DNA of 64,000 bases from Methylocaldum sp002005105 (GTDB taxonomy: Bacteria; Pseudomonadota; Gammaproteobacteria; Methylococcales; Methylococcaceae), in NCBI RefSeq assembly GCF_051027545.1, contig NZ_CP194902.1:186001-250000 (forward strand), written 5' to 3'. Below, one piece after another: positions 51,063 through 59,579 of the stretch. The notes beneath the pieces are model-generated. The model searched no databases and had not been told where the DNA came from. It was given only the letters and a program-made list of their open reading frames with translations. The translations under genes and the position numbers were made by a program. Position 1 is the first letter of the stretch, and the number at the start of each line of letters is the position of its first letter.

Positions 51063-52928
51063 ATGAATAAGTTTCGCAAACTGACCACCGCCATTGCCGT
51101 GAGTCTCGGAACCATGAGCTTGACGCCCATCGTGAGCGCCGAAACAGCCTCGTCCGAAGACGACGTCATTCTCAGCGTTCCGGGCGTCATGCCGGTCGGC
51201 GCGCTGGAAATGACCGACGAGCCCGGTCGGTGGTTCAAAGACCCGACGGATGGCGACAGCCTGGTCGTGGTCAAACCCGGCGACGCGGTCTTGATCAAGA
51301 TGACCGACGTCAACGCCGAACACACGATTACCAGCCTGTTGTGGCAGCCCGGCGCCGCCAAGTTCCCGGTCGACCAGGACAAGCCGTCGAGCGCCAGCGT
51401 CACACAAACGTTCGATAAACCCGGCCTGTACGTATTTACCTGCAAGGTCCATCCCTACATGTTTGGCGCCGTCGTAGTGGATGACCCCAATACGGAAGGG
51501 CTGGATCTGGGCAGCGAAATCCAGCTCGTCACCGGGGCAAAAGTGCCGACCACCAGCGATATCGCCAAGAAGCTGCTTCGGACCTTCTTCGTTGCCACCA
51601 CGCCGTCGCTCTGGCGTGACTATTCCAAACCGAACTGGGACCTAAAGCTCCCGTCCATCCCCCTGAATCTGGGCGGAACCGTCATCAGCCTGGATGCGCT
51701 GAACGTATCCATGCCGAACAAGTTGTCCAATCCGGCTACGCCCGGTGTCGGCGAGGTCTGGGTGAACGCTCAGTTCGAGACCATCAAGGGCAAGAGCAAG
51801 CCGGGTTCCGCCACACAAGTTGACGCAGCGAACTGGACCATCAAGAAAAAGGTCAAGGGCGTCGACATCAATATGAACAATCCTCACAACATGTGGACGG
51901 ACAGGTCCTACAAGTACATCTATCAAACCGAATGGTTCGATAAGCGCTTGGTCACCTTCGACCGTGAAACCGGACAGATTTACGGCGCTCTGACGGTCGG
52001 CCAATCGCCTTCTCATGTCATGTCGCGACCGTCGGATGACAGCCTGACCGTGGCACTCAACGGCGAAGACCGCGTATTGAAGCTGACCGGAGGCAAGCAC
52101 CCGACGGCTCAGGACAGCGTTAACACTGGCCCGAACTCCGGACCCCATGGCCATCACGTGACCCATGACGGCAAATACGCGCTGACGCCGAATGCCTTGG
52201 CGGGCTCCGTATCCATCGTCGATCTGGACAGCGGCCAGGCCTCCACCGTGCCGAACGTGGGCGTGATTCCCATCGCCATCTGGGGCGACGCGACCGACAA
52301 GGCCTATGTAGCCAACCTGCTAGGCACGCCGCCGCTGCTCAGCACCCTGAGCGTGATCGACATCAAGAGCAAGCAGAAGATCAAGGACATCGATCTCGCT
52401 GCGGATTACGATCCGATCAGCGGCAAGACGACAGGCGAAGCGTATGGCCTGCTGCCGATCCAGACCCCGATCAGCCCGGACGGAAAATACGTGGTCACGG
52501 CCAACACCCTGAGCGCAACCATTACCATCACCGACACGTCGACTCACAAGGTGGTCAAGAGCCTGCCCTGCGAGCCGGGCTGCCATGGCGTCAACTTCGG
52601 CATGAAAAAAGGCGGTGGCTACTACGCCTATGTCGCCAGCAAGTTCGCCAACGATCTCATCGTGGTCGACATGGACAAGCTTGAAGTCGCCGGCCGCGTG
52701 ATGCTCGCCGACGCCAAGGATGCCGATATCGTCGGCAACAACGGCATGGGCGGCCAAGGCGTCCTGCCGCTGCCTGTCGCCGATCACGGCTGGATCGAGC
52801 AAACCGCCAAACTGGCCGGCTCGGGCCAGCTCAGCGCCGAGGTCGAGTCTTGGCTGGGCGCTCTGACGACCGCTCAACGCGGAATTGAATTATCCGGAAA
52901 GATCGTGCAATCAGAGGGCAAGCACTGA
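51063..52928 (+). CDS. Cupredoxin plus beta-propeller periplasmic protein
   Basis: Exported protein of 621 residues; ATG 51063 has AGAGG at good spacing (ATG 51057 lies too close). A signal peptide ends near TPIVSA. A cupredoxin domain (about 30-150) has a full type 1 copper set: His87, Cys127, His130, Met133. From about residue 255 a YVTN-like beta-propeller follows with His-rich turns NPHNMW (His275), SPSHVM (His318) and GPHGHHVTH (His362-368), and CEPGCHG later. The propeller vaguely resembles that of nitrous oxide reductase, but NosZ has the reverse domain order and a binuclear CuA site with two Cys. No named family is known to me. Only 38 nt separate it from the multicopper oxidase, so an electron-transfer partnership is a fair inference. 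Terminator follows. Confidence 0.82.
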   Translation: MNKFRKLTTAIAVSLGTMSLTPIVSAETASSEDDVILSVPGVMPVGALEMTDEPGRWFKDPTDGDSLVVVKPGDAVLIKMTDVNAEHTITSLLWQPGAAKFPVDQDKPSSASVTQTFDKPGLYVFTCKVHPYMFGAVVVDDPNTEGLDLGSEIQLVTGAKVPTTSDIAKKLLRTFFVATTPSLWRDYSKPNWDLKLPSIPLNLGGTVISLDALNVSMPNKLSNPATPGVGEVWVNAQFETIKGKSKPGSATQVDAANWTIKKKVKGVDINMNNPHNMWTDRSYKYIYQTEWFDKRLVTFDRETGQIYGALTVGQSPSHVMSRPSDDSLTVALNGEDRVLKLTGGKHPTAQDSVNTGPNSGPHGHHVTHDGKYALTPNALAGSVSIVDLDSGQASTVPNVGVIPIAIWGDATDKAYVANLLGTPPLLSTLSVIDIKSKQKIKDIDLAADYDPISGKTTGEAYGLLPIQTPISPDGKYVVTANTLSATITITDTSTHKVVKSLPCEPGCHGVNFGMKKGGGYYAYVASKFANDLIVVDMDKLEVAGRVMLADAKDADIVGNNGMGGQGVLPLPVADHGWIEQTAKLAGSGQLSAEVESWLGALTTAQRGIELSGKIVQSEGKH

Positions 52929-52970
52929 TCCGGAAACGGTTCCTCTTTTTCCAAAGTTAGGAGCTCTCCG

Positions 52971-53014
52971 CCCGCTCAAGCGACACTACGGCACTTGAGC
53001 GGGCGTCTTTTCGT
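52971..53014 (+). terminator. Rho-independent terminator of the copper-protein operon
   Basis: GCCCGCTCAAG (52971-52981) pairs perfectly with CTTGAGCGGGC (52995-53005), loop 13 nt, followed by GTCTTTTCGTTTC. It stands 43 nt after the propeller gene and closes the two-gene operon. Confidence 0.9.
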
Positions 53015-53155
53015 TTCGACGACATCCCTTCACACGCTACCCCGAGTCGCGGATTCGGCCGCAGACTCGACTTTATTCCGGCTTTCACGGATACCAAGAC
53101 TCACGAGCCCTCTCTAACGGTATGATCGGGGGATCCGTCAGGAGGAGATTCAGTG

Positions 53156-53893
53156 ATGCCTTTCACTCGCCGTCTGAGATTCTCGGTCGCGCTGCTGTGC
53201 ATCGGACTCTTCGGCACAGCGGCTCACGCCGACGAATATGCCGCCAAACGCCAGGCTCTGATCGATGAAATCCGGCGCGAAACCCGCTGGGTCAGCAGCG
53301 AAATCGGCAAAACCGAGTTGGATGCCCAAGTCCTGGCCGCCATGGGGAAGGTTCCCCGGCACGAGTTCGTGAGCGAGGATCTGCGCAGTATCGCGTATGC
53401 GAACCGGCCTTTGCCCATCGGTTACGGACAAACCATTTCCCAGCCTTTCATCGTGGCACTGATGACCGATCTGCTGCGCGTCAAACCGGATGAAACGGTG
53501 CTCGAAATCGGCACTGGTTCCGGCTATCAGGCGGCCGTCCTGGCGGAATTGGCCGAGCGGGTCTACTCCATCGAGATTGTGCCGGAATTGACCCAAATGG
53601 CGACGGAACGTCTGAAACGGCTGGGCTACGCCAAGGTTGAGACCAAGACCGGCGACGGCTATTACGGCTGGCCGGAACACGCGCCTTTCGATGCCATCAT
53701 CGTCACCGCCGCCCCCACGCAAATTCCGCCGCCGCTGGTGCAACAGCTCAAGCCGGGCGGCCGCATGATCATACCGGTCGGCGGACAATTCCTGCTGCAG
53801 TATCTGGTGCTCGTCGAGAAAAGCGAACAGGGCAAGATCTCGACTCGGCAGATCGTGCCGGTGCAATTCGTGCCTTTGACGGGCGCTCATTAG
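53156..53893 (+). CDS. pcm: Protein-L-isoaspartate O-methyltransferase with an N-terminal signal peptide
   Basis: SAM-dependent repair of isoaspartyl residues in damaged proteins. ATG 53156 has GGAGGAG 8 nt upstream (a GTG one codon earlier is possible), 245 residues. The catalytic body is complete: VPRHEFVSEDLRSIAY, the substrate loop IGYGQTISQPFIVALMTDLL and SAM motif I VLEIGTGSGYQAAVLAEL, then IIVTAAPTQIPPPL. Unusually it starts with MPFTRRLRFSVALLCIGLFGTAAHA, a convincing cleavable signal peptide, although SAM is a cytosolic cofactor. The next gene, a membrane SpeE-like protein with another SAM-type fold, follows after 2 nt. Confidence 0.94.
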   Translation: MPFTRRLRFSVALLCIGLFGTAAHADEYAAKRQALIDEIRRETRWVSSEIGKTELDAQVLAAMGKVPRHEFVSEDLRSIAYANRPLPIGYGQTISQPFIVALMTDLLRVKPDETVLEIGTGSGYQAAVLAELAERVYSIEIVPELTQMATERLKRLGYAKVETKTGDGYYGWPEHAPFDAIIVTAAPTQIPPPLVQQLKPGGRMIIPVGGQFLLQYLVLVEKSEQGKISTRQIVPVQFVPLTGAH

Positions 53894-53895
53894 AC

Positions 53896-56373
53896 ATGGT
53901 CGATTCCGCGATCGAATCTCGCCGCGACGAGGAGCGCGCGCGCCATGAAGCGCCGCCGCGGCTGCTCTTGCTCTCCGTTTCGCTGATTTCGGCTGCGGCG
54001 CTGGTCTATGAAATCCTCTTGATGCGGCTTTTTTCCATTATCCAATGGCATCACTTTGCCTACATGATGATCAGCTTGGCGCTGCTCGGCTACGGCGCGA
54101 GCGGAACGTTCCTGACGCTCGCACGGGAATATTTGTTGCCCCGTTTCGGTGCCGCATTCGTTCTCAACGCGGCTTTGTTCGGCTTGAGCGCGACATTGTG
54201 CTTTCTGGCCGCGCAGCAAGTGCCCTTCAATGCGCTGGAAGTGCTTTGGAGTCCGCGGGAATGGGGGCATCTCGTTCTGATCTACCTTATCCTGACGCCG
54301 CCCTTCTTTTTCGCGGCCAACTGCATCGGCCTGACCTTCCAGCGCTACAAAGCGACGATAGGCCGCACCTATGCGGCCGATCTCTCGGGAGCGGGAACAG
54401 GCGCTTTGGCGGTCGTTCTTCTGCTGTTCCTGGTGTTTCCGTTGAATGCGCTGGTCCTCGCGAGCGGAGCGGGATTTGCGGCCGCGTCCTTGGCCTGGAT
54501 TGCGTTGGGAATGCGTCCCCGCGAACTGATCGCGCCTTTAGTTGCGGTGATTGCCGCTCTGTGGCTTCTGGTTCATTGGAGCGGTGCGGAACTCCGGCCG
54601 GTGGAATACAAAAGCCTCTCCCAGGCATTGCGCGTGTCCGGAGCGGAGCGAATCGAGGAACGTTCCAGCCCGCTCGGGCTGCTCAGCGTGGTGCGCAGCC
54701 CCGAAGTACCGTTCCGCCATGCGCCGGGGCTCAGCCTGAACAGCCCGGTTCCGGTGCCGGAGCAACTGGCGGTGTTTACCGACGGCGAAGGCATGAGCGC
54801 CATCAATCGTTGGGATGGAAGCCGAGGCAGCCTCGCTTTTCTCGATTACGTGCCGTCCGCCCTGCCGTATCACCTGTTGCCCCGGAAGCCGAAAGTCCTC
54901 GTTTTGGGCGCGGGCGGGGGCAGCGAAGTGCTTCAGGCGATCTATCACGATGCGGAACGCATCGACGCCGTGGAACTCAATCCGCAAATGATCGACCTGG
55001 TATCCCGCGATGTTGCCGATTTTGCCGGGCAGGTTTACGGTCAGCCCTCGGTTCGCGTACATGCGGCCGAGGCGAGGAGTTTCGTCGCCGCGTCGGCGGA
55101 GCATTACGATTTGATTCAAATTGCCTTGCTGGACGCCTTCAACACCTCGTCGGCGGGTTCGTATGCACTGAACGAAAGCTATCTCTATACGGTTGAGGCC
55201 CTGCAAGCCTATTTGGCGCACCTGAGATCCGGAGGTTTTCTGGCCATCACCCGCTGGGTCCGCCTGCCGCCCCGTGACGAGATCAAGCTGTTCGCGACCG
55301 CTGCCGATGCCTTGGCGCGTGCCGGCGCGAGCGCGCCGGAACGGCGCTTGATCTGGATCCGCGGCTGGCAGACCAGCACTCTGTTGATCAAGAACGGCGA
55401 AATTTCCGATCCGGAGATCGCCGCGCTGCGGCAGTTCTGCGACGAACGCTCATTCGACCTTGCCTACTATCCCGGCATCGAAGCACAGCAAGCCAATCTC
55501 CACAACCGGTTGAAAGAACCTTATTTCTTCGAAGCGGCGACGGCCTTGCTGAGTCCCGAACGGGAATCGTTTACAGAGCGCTACAAGTTCGATGTCCGTC
55601 CAGCCACCGACGACCGGCCGTATTTCTTTCACTTCTTCAAATGGCCGCTTCTAGCGGAAGCCTTCAAGCTGAAAGGGTCGGGAGGACTTTCGCTGCTCGA
55701 CATGGGCTATCCGATCCTGCTGGCAACGCTGCTCCAATCAGTGATCATCAGTACCTTGCTGATCCTGGCCCCGCTCGGGGTCTTGATGCATCGGAGCGAC
55801 GGCGGGCTGAAAAATAGCCGACGATCCCCGGTTTTCGGCTATTTCTTCGCGATCGGCCTGGCATTCATGTTTACGGAAATCGTTTACATACAGAAATTCA
55901 TTCTTTACCTGGGTCATCCGCTCTATGCCGTGGCGATGGTACTCGCAGGATTTCTGATCTTCGCCGGACTGGGAAGCCGATATGCGGCGAGGATTACGCC
56001 CCAACAGGCCGGAATGCATATTTCTCGGGCTACCAAAGCGATTATTGCGGTCTCCGCAGTTTATTTCTTAACGCTACCATCGCTGTTTGATGTATCCATC
56101 GCCCTTCCCGCCCCTATCAAAGTGACGGTCGTCCTCGCCCTTATCGCGCCGTTGGCGTTTTTTATGGGCATGCCTTTTCCGCTAGGGCTTTCGCGGCTGG
56201 CGGCCGAGGCGGAGCGGCTGATTCCCTGGGCTTTCGGAATCAACGGCTGCGCATCGGTCATCGCCGCCATTCTGGCCACGGTATTGGCCATTCACGTCGG
56301 TCAGTTCTGGCTATTGGTCGCCGCCTTGTCGCTTTACGGACTGGCGGGTTTTGCGGGGCCCCATCGGGGTTGA
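53896..56373 (+). CDS. Polytopic membrane protein with central spermidine-synthase-like domain
   Basis: 825 residues. About six to seven hydrophobic helices at the N-terminus (about 25-240), a soluble methyltransferase-fold domain (about 270-590) and five to six C-terminal helices (about 610-820). The central domain has the SpeE-type SAM/dcSAM-binding motif VLVLGAGGGSEVLQAIYHD, the acidic strand end DAVELNPQM and IQIALLDAFNTSSAGSYALNE. Such fused proteins are annotated as spermidine synthase-like, but polyamine synthesis has not been shown for this architecture as far as I know. It starts 2 nt after the pcm stop, so the genes form an operon. A membrane role linked to the exported methyltransferase is conceivable. 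A terminator follows. Confidence 0.88.
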   Translation: MVDSAIESRRDEERARHEAPPRLLLLSVSLISAAALVYEILLMRLFSIIQWHHFAYMMISLALLGYGASGTFLTLAREYLLPRFGAAFVLNAALFGLSATLCFLAAQQVPFNALEVLWSPREWGHLVLIYLILTPPFFFAANCIGLTFQRYKATIGRTYAADLSGAGTGALAVVLLLFLVFPLNALVLASGAGFAAASLAWIALGMRPRELIAPLVAVIAALWLLVHWSGAELRPVEYKSLSQALRVSGAERIEERSSPLGLLSVVRSPEVPFRHAPGLSLNSPVPVPEQLAVFTDGEGMSAINRWDGSRGSLAFLDYVPSALPYHLLPRKPKVLVLGAGGGSEVLQAIYHDAERIDAVELNPQMIDLVSRDVADFAGQVYGQPSVRVHAAEARSFVAASAEHYDLIQIALLDAFNTSSAGSYALNESYLYTVEALQAYLAHLRSGGFLAITRWVRLPPRDEIKLFATAADALARAGASAPERRLIWIRGWQTSTLLIKNGEISDPEIAALRQFCDERSFDLAYYPGIEAQQANLHNRLKEPYFFEAATALLSPERESFTERYKFDVRPATDDRPYFFHFFKWPLLAEAFKLKGSGGLSLLDMGYPILLATLLQSVIISTLLILAPLGVLMHRSDGGLKNSRRSPVFGYFFAIGLAFMFTEIVYIQKFILYLGHPLYAVAMVLAGFLIFAGLGSRYAARITPQQAGMHISRATKAIIAVSAVYFLTLPSLFDVSIALPAPIKVTVVLALIAPLAFFMGMPFPLGLSRLAAEAERLIPWAFGINGCASVIAAILATVLAIHVGQFWLLVAALSLYGLAGFAGPHRG

Positions 56374-56469
56374 GATCGATGCACCGGCTTTCCGACGTTT
56401 CGGCCGGCCCGTGCCACGCTCAGGAACCCAAATGTCTCCGTCACGTCTAAGATTCGGATAGGAATGTAT

Positions 56470-56506
56470 CCGCCGCTTTGCTTCAAGGATGAGAGGCGGT
56501 TTTTTT
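56470..56506 (+). terminator. Rho-independent terminator after the SpeE-like gene
   Basis: CCGCC (56470-56474) pairs with GGCGG (56495-56499), with an inner CTT/AAG pairing, and is followed by seven Ts. It lies 97 nt downstream of the stop codon and upstream of the lipoprotein gene. Confidence 0.8.
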
Positions 56507-56566
56507 CATTGAATTCATGTTTTGCCGATACGAAGCCCAAGCTTCGCAAGGACGCGAGGTTCTGTC

Positions 56567-56935
56567 ATGAAGTATCTGCTTGTCATCGCCATGTCATTGC
56601 TGGCCGGCTGCGCACCGATATTACGCGAGGAGCCCTTGACCAGCCGGATCTATCCCCCCACGGCCGAGATCGATATTCTGGATTCCTGGCCCGAAAACAG
56701 GGCGTTCATCGAAATCGCGGAGATTACGGCCCGTGCCGACCGGGAGACCGTAGGCGCAATCGTCGATCGAGCCAAAGCGGCCGGTGCCGATGCCGTCCTC
56801 TTCGGACCGCCCTACCATTACGGCGATGTGGTCATATTGTTTGCCGGCGGCAACATCGGCGGACATCAGGCGGGAGGGATCAACACGGTTCCCATGACGC
56901 GAATCCAGGCTCGGCTGATCAAATATCTGCCATGA
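56567..56935 (+). CDS. Small putative lipoprotein
   Basis: 122 residues. ATG 56567 has GAGG 7 nt upstream. The N-terminus MKYLLVIAMSLLAGC is a lipoprotein signal with lipobox LAGC, so Cys15 would be acylated. The rest is an alpha/beta chain containing ITARADRETVGAIVDRAKAAGADAVLFG, whose second half resembles the repeating unit of small envelope proteins in which a helix leads into AGADAV. I do not recognise a named family. It is convergent with the hybrid histidine kinase gene, with 21 nt between them. Confidence 0.8.
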   Translation: MKYLLVIAMSLLAGCAPILREEPLTSRIYPPTAEIDILDSWPENRAFIEIAEITARADRETVGAIVDRAKAAGADAVLFGPPYHYGDVVILFAGGNIGGHQAGGINTVPMTRIQARLIKYLP

Positions 56936-56956
56936 CCGATGTCGTCCACGATCCGA

Positions 56957-59323
56957 TCACTGGCAACTCGAAGTCTTGAACTGTGACCCGGTATCCGGCT
57001 TCCTCAGCCGATGCTCGGCAATCACGCGGGTGATGTCCTCCAGCCTCACCGGCTTGATGAAGTGGTGGTCGAAACCGGCCGTGAGGCAGCGGTAACGGTC
57101 CTGATCCTGGCCGTAGCCACTGATGGCGATCAACAGGGCCTGCCGGATCTGAGGCATGGCGCGCAACTTCTGCGCCACTTCGCAGCCGTCCATCACGGGC
57201 AGCCCGATATCCAGCAAGACCACATCCGGGGCGAATCTCTGCGCAACCGCGAGAGCTGTAGGGCCATCCGGCGCCCGCTCGACCTCGCATCCTTCCAACT
57301 CGAGCAGCAAAGACAATCCCTCGACGGCATCCGCATTGTCGTCAACCACCAGCACGCGCAGAGCAGCGCGTTTTTCCGCATCGGTATCGTCCGCTGGCTT
57401 GGCTGTCGATTGCTCCGCCGGCTTATCGGATAGCAACGGCAACCGGACGATAAATTCGGAACCCTTGCCGATACCCTCGCTCTTTGCCTCGACACTGCCG
57501 CCGTGCAAATCGACCAATTGTTTCACAAGGCTGAGCCCGATGCCCAACCCACCTTTCGCACGATCCAAAGAACGGTCGGCTTGGGCGAAAAGGTCAAAAA
57601 TGCGGGGCAACACCTCCGGACTGATCCCGACACCTGCATCCCGCACCCGGATGACGGCCTGTCCGTTCTCCGTTGCCGCCGTCAGCCAAATCTGTCTGTT
57701 CGGCTCGGAATATTTGGCGGCATTGTTGAGCAAATTCGATACGACTTGCGCGATTCGGATCTGGTCGCCTTCGATCCAGACCGGCTCGGAAGGCAGGGAT
57801 AGGCTGATGCTGTGGCCGTGAGCCTGAATCAGCGGCCGGCTCGTTTCCATGGCGTGGTTGACGATGGTGGCCAGTTCCAGCGGCTGCTTGTTCAAGGTGA
57901 CCTTTCCGCGGCTGATGCGGGACACGTCCAACAAATCGTCGACCAGCCGGGTGAGATGCTTCGTCTGCCGCTCGATGACATCTCTGGCCCAAGCGTACTG
58001 CGGTCCGTCGCCGCTGGTTCGATGCAGGATCTGTACGGCGCTCATGATCGGCGCCAGCGGGTTGCGCATTTCGTGCGCCAGCGTGGCCAAGAATTCATCC
58101 TTTTGCCGGTCGGCGGCAGTCAACTCTTCGGTCTTACGGATCAGCTCATCCTGTAGCTTTTTCATTTCGGTAATGTCGAGATTCATGCCCGCCCAGGCCG
58201 TCACCTTGCCTTCGGCGTTCCGGATCGGGACGCCGCGACTCAAAATGTGTCGGTAAGAGCCTTCCGCGCTCCGGATACGATATTCGTAATCCCAGAAGCA
58301 GCCGGTTTTGACGCAGTACCTCCAATGATCCAGGATGGGCTGCAGGTCCTCCGGATGCACACGCGAGGTCCAACCGACGTGTATGCACTCGTCCAGCGTC
58401 ATCCCGGTCATTTTCAAGAACGAATCGCTCAAGTAGCGGATATCGCCGTTCGGCTCGCAGATCCAGGCTCCGAAAGGGATCGACTCGCCGATTGCACGAT
58501 AGAGCGCCTCCGATTCGGCGAGAGCAGCCTCCGCGCGGCGGCTTTCAGTGACATCCCGAAAAATCAGAATCACGCCCAATAACCGGCCGTCCATGCCTCG
58601 TATGGGCGCAGCGCTGTCGCTGATCGGAATTTTCCGTCCGTTTCTCGCAATCAGCACCGTATGATTCGCGAGACCGACGACGGCGCCGGTTCTCAGTACC
58701 TTTTCGACGGGGTTTTCGATCGGATTGAGCGTCTCCTCGTTAACGACGCGAAACACGTTCTCCAGCGGCTGGCCGCGCGCTTCATCCTGAATCCATCCGG
58801 TCAGCGATTCCGCAGTCGGATTGAACAGTTCTATACGACCCCCGGTATCGGTGACGACGGCCGCATCGCCGATGCTGGTCAAGGTCACGACAAAACGATC
58901 GCGCTCGACGCGGAGCTGTTCTTCGGCCTGCTGGCGTCTGAAAATCTCGTCCTCCAATCGCTGTCGCGCCTGCAACTCGCGCCGCACGAGCCCGGTGCGC
59001 CATAAATGGACCAGTAGGACGATGGCAAGTCCCACTACGACAAAAGCGCCTAGCGGAATCCATTCGTCAGCCCCCTCGCCCCTCGGCGAACCAACCGGAG
59101 TTATCGCGAGATAAGTACCCAGCACGGCGCCCGATAACGTGGCCAGCAGCCCTGGGCCGAATCCGCCGTAAAGAGCGCCTATCAGCACCGGCAGCAGAAA
59201 GGGCATCACTATGGGCGCGCCTTGATACGATGGGCGCAGGAGCAATATGGCCAGCGCTACGGCAACCGCTGCGCCGAACGATAGGGCATACGCCGATACG
59301 GACGAGAGCTTGGAGTGAACCAT
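56957..59323 (-). CDS. Hybrid sensor histidine kinase with membrane, PAS and receiver domains
   Basis: 788 residues starting at ATG 59323 (MVHSKLSSVSAYALSF), with AGGA 8 nt upstream; the frame extends 35 codons further. Domains: three to four membrane helices of KdpD DUF4118 type (about 8-110), PAS (about 140-255, SIGDAAVVTDTGGRIELFN), a second PAS/PAC (about 270-395), HisKA with the phospho-His in LAHEMRNPLAPIMSA, HATPase with N box NLLNNAAKYS and G boxes GVGIS and GGLGIGLSL, and a C-terminal receiver with phospho-Asp in VVLLDIGLPVMDG. No DNA-binding output, so a separate phosphotransfer partner is needed. No cognate regulator is adjacent and the signal is unknown. Confidence 0.95.
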   Translation of the reverse strand: MVHSKLSSVSAYALSFGAAVAVALAILLLRPSYQGAPIVMPFLLPVLIGALYGGFGPGLLATLSGAVLGTYLAITPVGSPRGEGADEWIPLGAFVVVGLAIVLLVHLWRTGLVRRELQARQRLEDEIFRRQQAEEQLRVERDRFVVTLTSIGDAAVVTDTGGRIELFNPTAESLTGWIQDEARGQPLENVFRVVNEETLNPIENPVEKVLRTGAVVGLANHTVLIARNGRKIPISDSAAPIRGMDGRLLGVILIFRDVTESRRAEAALAESEALYRAIGESIPFGAWICEPNGDIRYLSDSFLKMTGMTLDECIHVGWTSRVHPEDLQPILDHWRYCVKTGCFWDYEYRIRSAEGSYRHILSRGVPIRNAEGKVTAWAGMNLDITEMKKLQDELIRKTEELTAADRQKDEFLATLAHEMRNPLAPIMSAVQILHRTSGDGPQYAWARDVIERQTKHLTRLVDDLLDVSRISRGKVTLNKQPLELATIVNHAMETSRPLIQAHGHSISLSLPSEPVWIEGDQIRIAQVVSNLLNNAAKYSEPNRQIWLTAATENGQAVIRVRDAGVGISPEVLPRIFDLFAQADRSLDRAKGGLGIGLSLVKQLVDLHGGSVEAKSEGIGKGSEFIVRLPLLSDKPAEQSTAKPADDTDAEKRAALRVLVVDDNADAVEGLSLLLELEGCEVERAPDGPTALAVAQRFAPDVVLLDIGLPVMDGCEVAQKLRAMPQIRQALLIAISGYGQDQDRYRCLTAGFDHHFIKPVRLEDITRVIAEHRLRKPDTGSQFKTSSCQ

Positions 59324-59579
59324 GACGAGAATCCTGTCTCCATCAAATGGCGAGATTCCGGTTAGCGGATATCGCACCCGGGCAGCGGCCATGCCGGGCA
59401 ATCCGCATCGTCGGCCCGATGTTAACACGGTTCGGCCGGCGAATCGCTCGCATCACTCATCGCCCGCCAGTGAACCCCGGATAGTCGGCTAAGCCGCCTA
59501 TCCGCCGAGTTCAAGAAAATGAACGTTTAGCGCCTTGGAAACAGCATCCTCGCCGCGGCCAAGGCACGAAAGCCAAGAT

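Noticed and set aside
54045..55196. Plus-strand frame of 383 codons inside the SpeE-like membrane gene
   Set aside because: Arg/Ser/Gly-rich shadow frame; the chosen frame shows membrane helices and nucleotide-binding motifs.
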